The notes under the pieces are model-generated. The model saw nothing but the letters and a program-made list of their open reading frames with translations. It was not told the DNA's origin and did not search any database. Positions 43,469 through 43,586 of a stretch of 43,586 nucleotides of DNA are shown piece after piece. The DNA is from Paenibacillus sp. SY21-1 (GTDB taxonomy: Bacteria; Bacillota; Bacilli; Paenibacillales; Paenibacillaceae), in the NCBI RefSeq assembly GCF_005222705.1, contig NZ_STGF01000020.1, positions 1 to 43,586 on the forward strand, given 5' to 3'. How positions within the stretch are numbered: the stretch's first letter is position 1; every line of letters starts with the position of its first letter. The position numbers and the translations under genes are program-made.

Positions 43469-43586
43469 ATCGAGTAGGAGGGGGCGCCTAGCCCCCGACC
43501 TCTCACACCACCGTACGTACCGTTCGGTATACGGCGGTTCATGTCATATTCCGCAATTGGTTGTATCTGTCCGTAAGACTCCTTAG
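43469..43586 (-). mobile_element. 3' end (domains V and VI) of a probable group IIC intron
   Basis: Read on the minus strand, ACCGCCGTA pairs with TACGGTGGT, a 2-nt CG bulge interrupts the stem, and TACC/GGTA closes around GAAC. This is domain V, with CGC in the position of the catalytic triad, as in group IIC introns such as that of Oceanobacillus iheyensis. Domain VI follows, with GGGGGC paired with GCCCCC. The end is CCTACTCGAT, whose A (opposite 43475) is the expected bulged branch point 6-7 nt from the 3' end at about 43469. The rest of the intron, with any reverse transcriptase gene, lies beyond the right edge. No reverse-transcriptase motif is visible here. Confidence 0.82.

Noticed and set aside
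1..43586. CRISPR arrays, rRNA and tRNA genes
   Set aside because: No regularly spaced repeats, rRNA sequences or cloverleaf-type segments with GGTTCGA-type arms were noticed by eye. A scan with a tRNA finder would be needed to be certain.

Overview
The window looks like a chromosomal segment of a spore-forming Gram-positive bacterium of the Paenibacillus type. The indications are a tricistronic GerA-family germinant-receptor operon, a PrkA kinase, an S-layer-anchored glycoside hydrolase, YesM/YesN-type two-component proteins, strong GGAGG ribosome sites, and a GlnR/TnrA-type nitrogen box. This is inferred from gene content; no 16S gene or other marker is present.

Bases 1-24,500 are a carbohydrate-use region, almost entirely on the minus strand. 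It begins with the 5' part (1,436 codons) of a very large secreted protein that runs off the left edge. It carries Asp-box-like repeats, Ig-like domains and a probable beta-helix. Next come an orphan solute-binding lipoprotein and the histidine kinase/AraC-type response regulator pair that probably controls it. After these lie a GH35 beta-galactosidase and a 1,113-residue DUF5107-TPR protein in one transcription unit, with a divergent AraC regulator. The region ends with a 1,746-residue S-layer-anchored GH53 endo-galactanase with four galactan-binding-like modules, and a cytoplasmic GH2 enzyme. GH53 + GH35 + GH2 suggests extracellular cutting of beta-1,4-galactan (pectin side chains) and intracellular removal of galactose. 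No transporter permease is present in the window.

Bases 24,600-36,800 hold sporulation and stress genes. The gerA-B-C operon has a good sigma-G promoter candidate. Beside it is a small secreted protein ending in an exact WGxxGxxG motif followed by a hydrophobic stretch and arginines. Next is the conserved ATP-grasp / alpha-E / transglutaminase operon. Its ATP-grasp gene has a one-base frameshift at an A6 run, and its promoter overlaps a 19-bp perfect inverted repeat. A soluble globin-coupled sensor, a solitary prkA and a DUF2161 nuclease-like gene follow.

Bases 36,900-43,586 are housekeeping and regulatory: a PLP aminotransferase, a 30-residue membrane peptide, an AbrB-type regulator with a zinc-ribbon tail, trmL, an orphan PhoP-like response regulator with PhoP-box-like repeats, serC, and a glutamine synthetase of the long (GSI-beta) type behind a perfect GlnR/TnrA box. 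The right edge holds the 3' end (domains V and VI) of a probable group IIC intron on the minus strand.

The best leads for undescribed biology are the ATP-grasp/alpha-E/transglutaminase operon with its operator cluster, the WGxxGxxG protein, the DUF5107-TPR/GH35 unit, and the nitrogen-regulated GSI-beta enzyme.
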